A stretch of 25,688 nucleotides of DNA from Alteromonadaceae bacterium. Lineage in GTDB: Bacteria; Pseudomonadota; Gammaproteobacteria; Pseudomonadales; Oleiphilaceae. The translations under genes and the position numbers were made by a program. The DNA is taken from the NCBI GenBank assembly GCA_013393545.1, contig JABXHG010000126.1:1-25688 (forward strand), given 5' to 3'. Positions 23,399 through 25,688 of the stretch are shown one piece after another; within the stretch, counting starts at the first letter, position 1, and each line of letters opens with the position of its first letter. A model generated the notes under the pieces. It had not been told where the DNA came from. It searched no databases and saw nothing but the letters and a program-made list of their open reading frames with translations.

Positions 23399-23514
23399 GT
23401 CAGTGGGCGGGTAGGGCTTCCCAAAACACGCTCCTTGCGGCACATCCTTGGGTCGCTGGAGCGCCGCCATCACCGGCTCGGCACAGTTTTGGGAAGCCCT
23501 ACCCGCCCACTGAC
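23399..23514. repeat. 29-bp perfect inverted repeat with 58-bp centre (REP-like element or bidirectional terminator)
   Basis: The arm at 23399-23427 (starting GTCAGTGGGCGGG, ending TTCCCAAAAC) is the exact reverse complement of 23486-23514. The centre contains a further pair CGCTCC (23429-23434)/GGAGCG (23458-23463). It fills nearly the whole gap between the convergent cation-transporter and AEC genes. Such a long cruciform would stop transcription from both sides. The elaborate centre also suggests a mobile or repeated extragenic element. Confidence 0.88.
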
Positions 23515-23528
23515 TAACTTCGGAATCG

Positions 23529-24446
23529 TCAAAACACCAGTGCAATCATCACCGGTATAAAGCCGAGGGCAAACAACGTACTAAGAAGCGTCGTCCCCGC
23601 CGCCTGCCGGGGCGAGGCGTCCAGCAGTGTGGCAATGACCACGGTATTGGCGGCGATCGGGGTAATGGAGATCAGGAAAATCGCCTGGTAAACGGCGGTG
23701 TCGTAGATCCCCAGCCAGTTGGCATCCACCCACCAGAAAGCCAGTGCCAGCAGCGGCCAGGAGACAAATTTGCCGAAGAACGCCAGGCCGGTGAACACGG
23801 GGTTGCCCGCCAGCCCGCGAAAGCTGAGGATACCCATGCCGATGATCATCATGCCCAGAACACTGTAGGCACCGCGCAGGTTGTCGAACAGCGGCACGAA
23901 GGTCTCGGGAATACCCGCGCCCGAGAGGTTCAACACCACCGCCAGCAGAAAGGCGTAAACCGACGGCAGTCTCGCCACCCGTTTCAAGGCATCACGAATA
24001 CTGTATTTCCCCCGGGCCGCCAGGTAGAAGCCCAGGGAGTTTTCGAACAGCGTGGTGCCCAGCATGCAGACGATATACAGCGCCAGCCCCTCTTCCCCGA
24101 ACAACAGCAACGCCACGGGAATGCCGAAATAGCCGGTGTTGCCGGTACCCACCGACAGCGGAATCACCGCCGCACTGCCATCCGACAGCCAGCGCCGGGC
24201 GATGGCCAGATGTGTCAGCGCCATCACCGAACACAAACCGAACACCAGTACCGGCAGCAGTATCACCTCCGTGCTCAGTGGCGCCGCCATAACGCCAGAG
24301 AACACCACCGACGGCGTGACGATGTACAGCATGATGCCGGCAATGTGCTTGCCACTGGCCTGCAGGAAGCGGCCGGCCAGCCAACCGAGTACCACCGTGA
24401 CGTACAGGGGAAGCAATTTGATCAACAACGCCAGGGCGGCAGCCAT
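23529..24446 (-). CDS. AEC (auxin efflux carrier) family permease
   Basis: 305 aa, with GGAG six nt before the ATG. About ten hydrophobic helices are arranged as two five-helix halves. The characteristic GTGNTGYFGIPVALLLFG in helix 4 and the related ISITPIAANTVVIATLL in the second half are the broken-helix motifs of this bile/arsenite/riboflavin-type transporter fold. Bacterial members often carry malate, malonate or other small organic acids, or are of unknown substrate. Neighbours do not help: it converges on the cation transporter and diverges from norC. The 5' region is shared with the nor promoter. Confidence 0.9.
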   Translation of the reverse strand: MAAALALLIKLLPLYVTVVLGWLAGRFLQASGKHIAGIMLYIVTPSVVFSGVMAAPLSTEVILLPVLVFGLCSVMALTHLAIARRWLSDGSAAVIPLSVGTGNTGYFGIPVALLLFGEEGLALYIVCMLGTTLFENSLGFYLAARGKYSIRDALKRVARLPSVYAFLLAVVLNLSGAGIPETFVPLFDNLRGAYSVLGMMIIGMGILSFRGLAGNPVFTGLAFFGKFVSWPLLALAFWWVDANWLGIYDTAVYQAIFLISITPIAANTVVIATLLDASPRQAAGTTLLSTLFALGFIPVMIALVF

Positions 24447-24548
24447 AGAGTCTCCGGAATCAGCAGGTCAGATACGAAAAAATGGAAGTCTAGCACCTAC
24501 CCCCCTGGAGGTAACTCCCCGGCGCAATGGTGAAATGCCGGTTTCTCT

Positions 24549-24590
24549 TTGATAATCATCAATAGCATTTCTAATGCATGTTTATATCCT
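24549..24590 (+). promoter_or_regulatory. Anr/Dnr (FNR-family) promoter of norCB
   Basis: TTGATAATCATCAA at 24549-24562 is a perfect match to TTGAT-N4-ATCAA. With the site at -41.5 the -10 region falls on TATCCT (24585-24590) and the start near 24597, leaving a 36-nt leader to norC. Nitric oxide reductase genes are usually switched on by NO through Dnr, which reads the same consensus as Anr. Confidence 0.88.
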
Positions 24591-24632
24591 AGTGTGGCAG
24601 TCAGGTATTCCAAAAACCAAGGAGAGAGACCT

Positions 24633-25688
<1,056 letters not shown>

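Noticed and set aside
23399..23514. Inverted repeat considered as an integron attC site
   Set aside because: No GTTRRRY/RYYYAAC core sites and no integrase or cassette array nearby.

Overview
The window looks like a high-GC gammaproteobacterial chromosome, most likely Marinobacter or a close relative. This is inferred from the gene families, their combinations and the codon style; no search was run. The content points to a facultative denitrifier. It has nitrate/nitrite-sensing NIT-domain receptors, oxygen-independent ubiquinone and heme biosynthesis genes (ubiUV, hemN), and nitric oxide reductase (norCB). Sites matching the FNR/Anr/Dnr consensus lie in front of ubiU, hemN and norC, each with a -10-like element exactly where a class II (-41.5) activator site would place it.

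Left part (1-8021). On the minus strand, ubiU and ubiV are followed by an odd open reading frame that runs off the left edge: PAS, then a GGDEF domain lacking about 44 internal residues, then an in-frame piece of HemN. An 83-bp block of that piece is identical to the intact hemN at 16.4 kb. On the plus strand, a FliA-type (sigma28) promoter precedes a NIT-HAMP chemoreceptor. A NIT-PAS-GGDEF-EAL cyclic-di-GMP protein follows 16 bp later and is split by a one-base frameshift.

Middle part (8042-15246). This is the most interesting block: a compact, tightly overlapping gene set known in protein-family naming as a GAK-type system, of unknown function. A CofD/YvcK-like protein is divergent from six genes in a row: an APH-like kinase with a helical N-terminus, a RimK-type ATP-grasp ligase, an HprK-related kinase B, a histidine phosphatase, a calcineurin-type phosphoesterase and a small amphi-Trp-domain protein. 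Together they look like a dedicated phosphorylate / ligate / dephosphorylate pathway. The first gene may start at a rare ATT codon.

Right part (15301-25688). hemN is divergent from a bacterial (6-4) photolyase/FeS cryptochrome gene that is broken by a 10-bp tandem duplication. Then come the copper-delivery pair ctaG-sco, a small DUF2256 zinc-ribbon-like gene, a BCCT transporter overlapping a universal stress protein, and a cation-diffusion facilitator whose promoter has the 20-bp spacer and dyad of the MerR/CadR/PbrR type. An unusual 29-bp perfect inverted repeat lies between convergent genes, followed by an AEC-family permease, norC and the start of norB, which is cut by the right edge. No tRNA, rRNA, CRISPR array, insertion sequence or integrase was seen.
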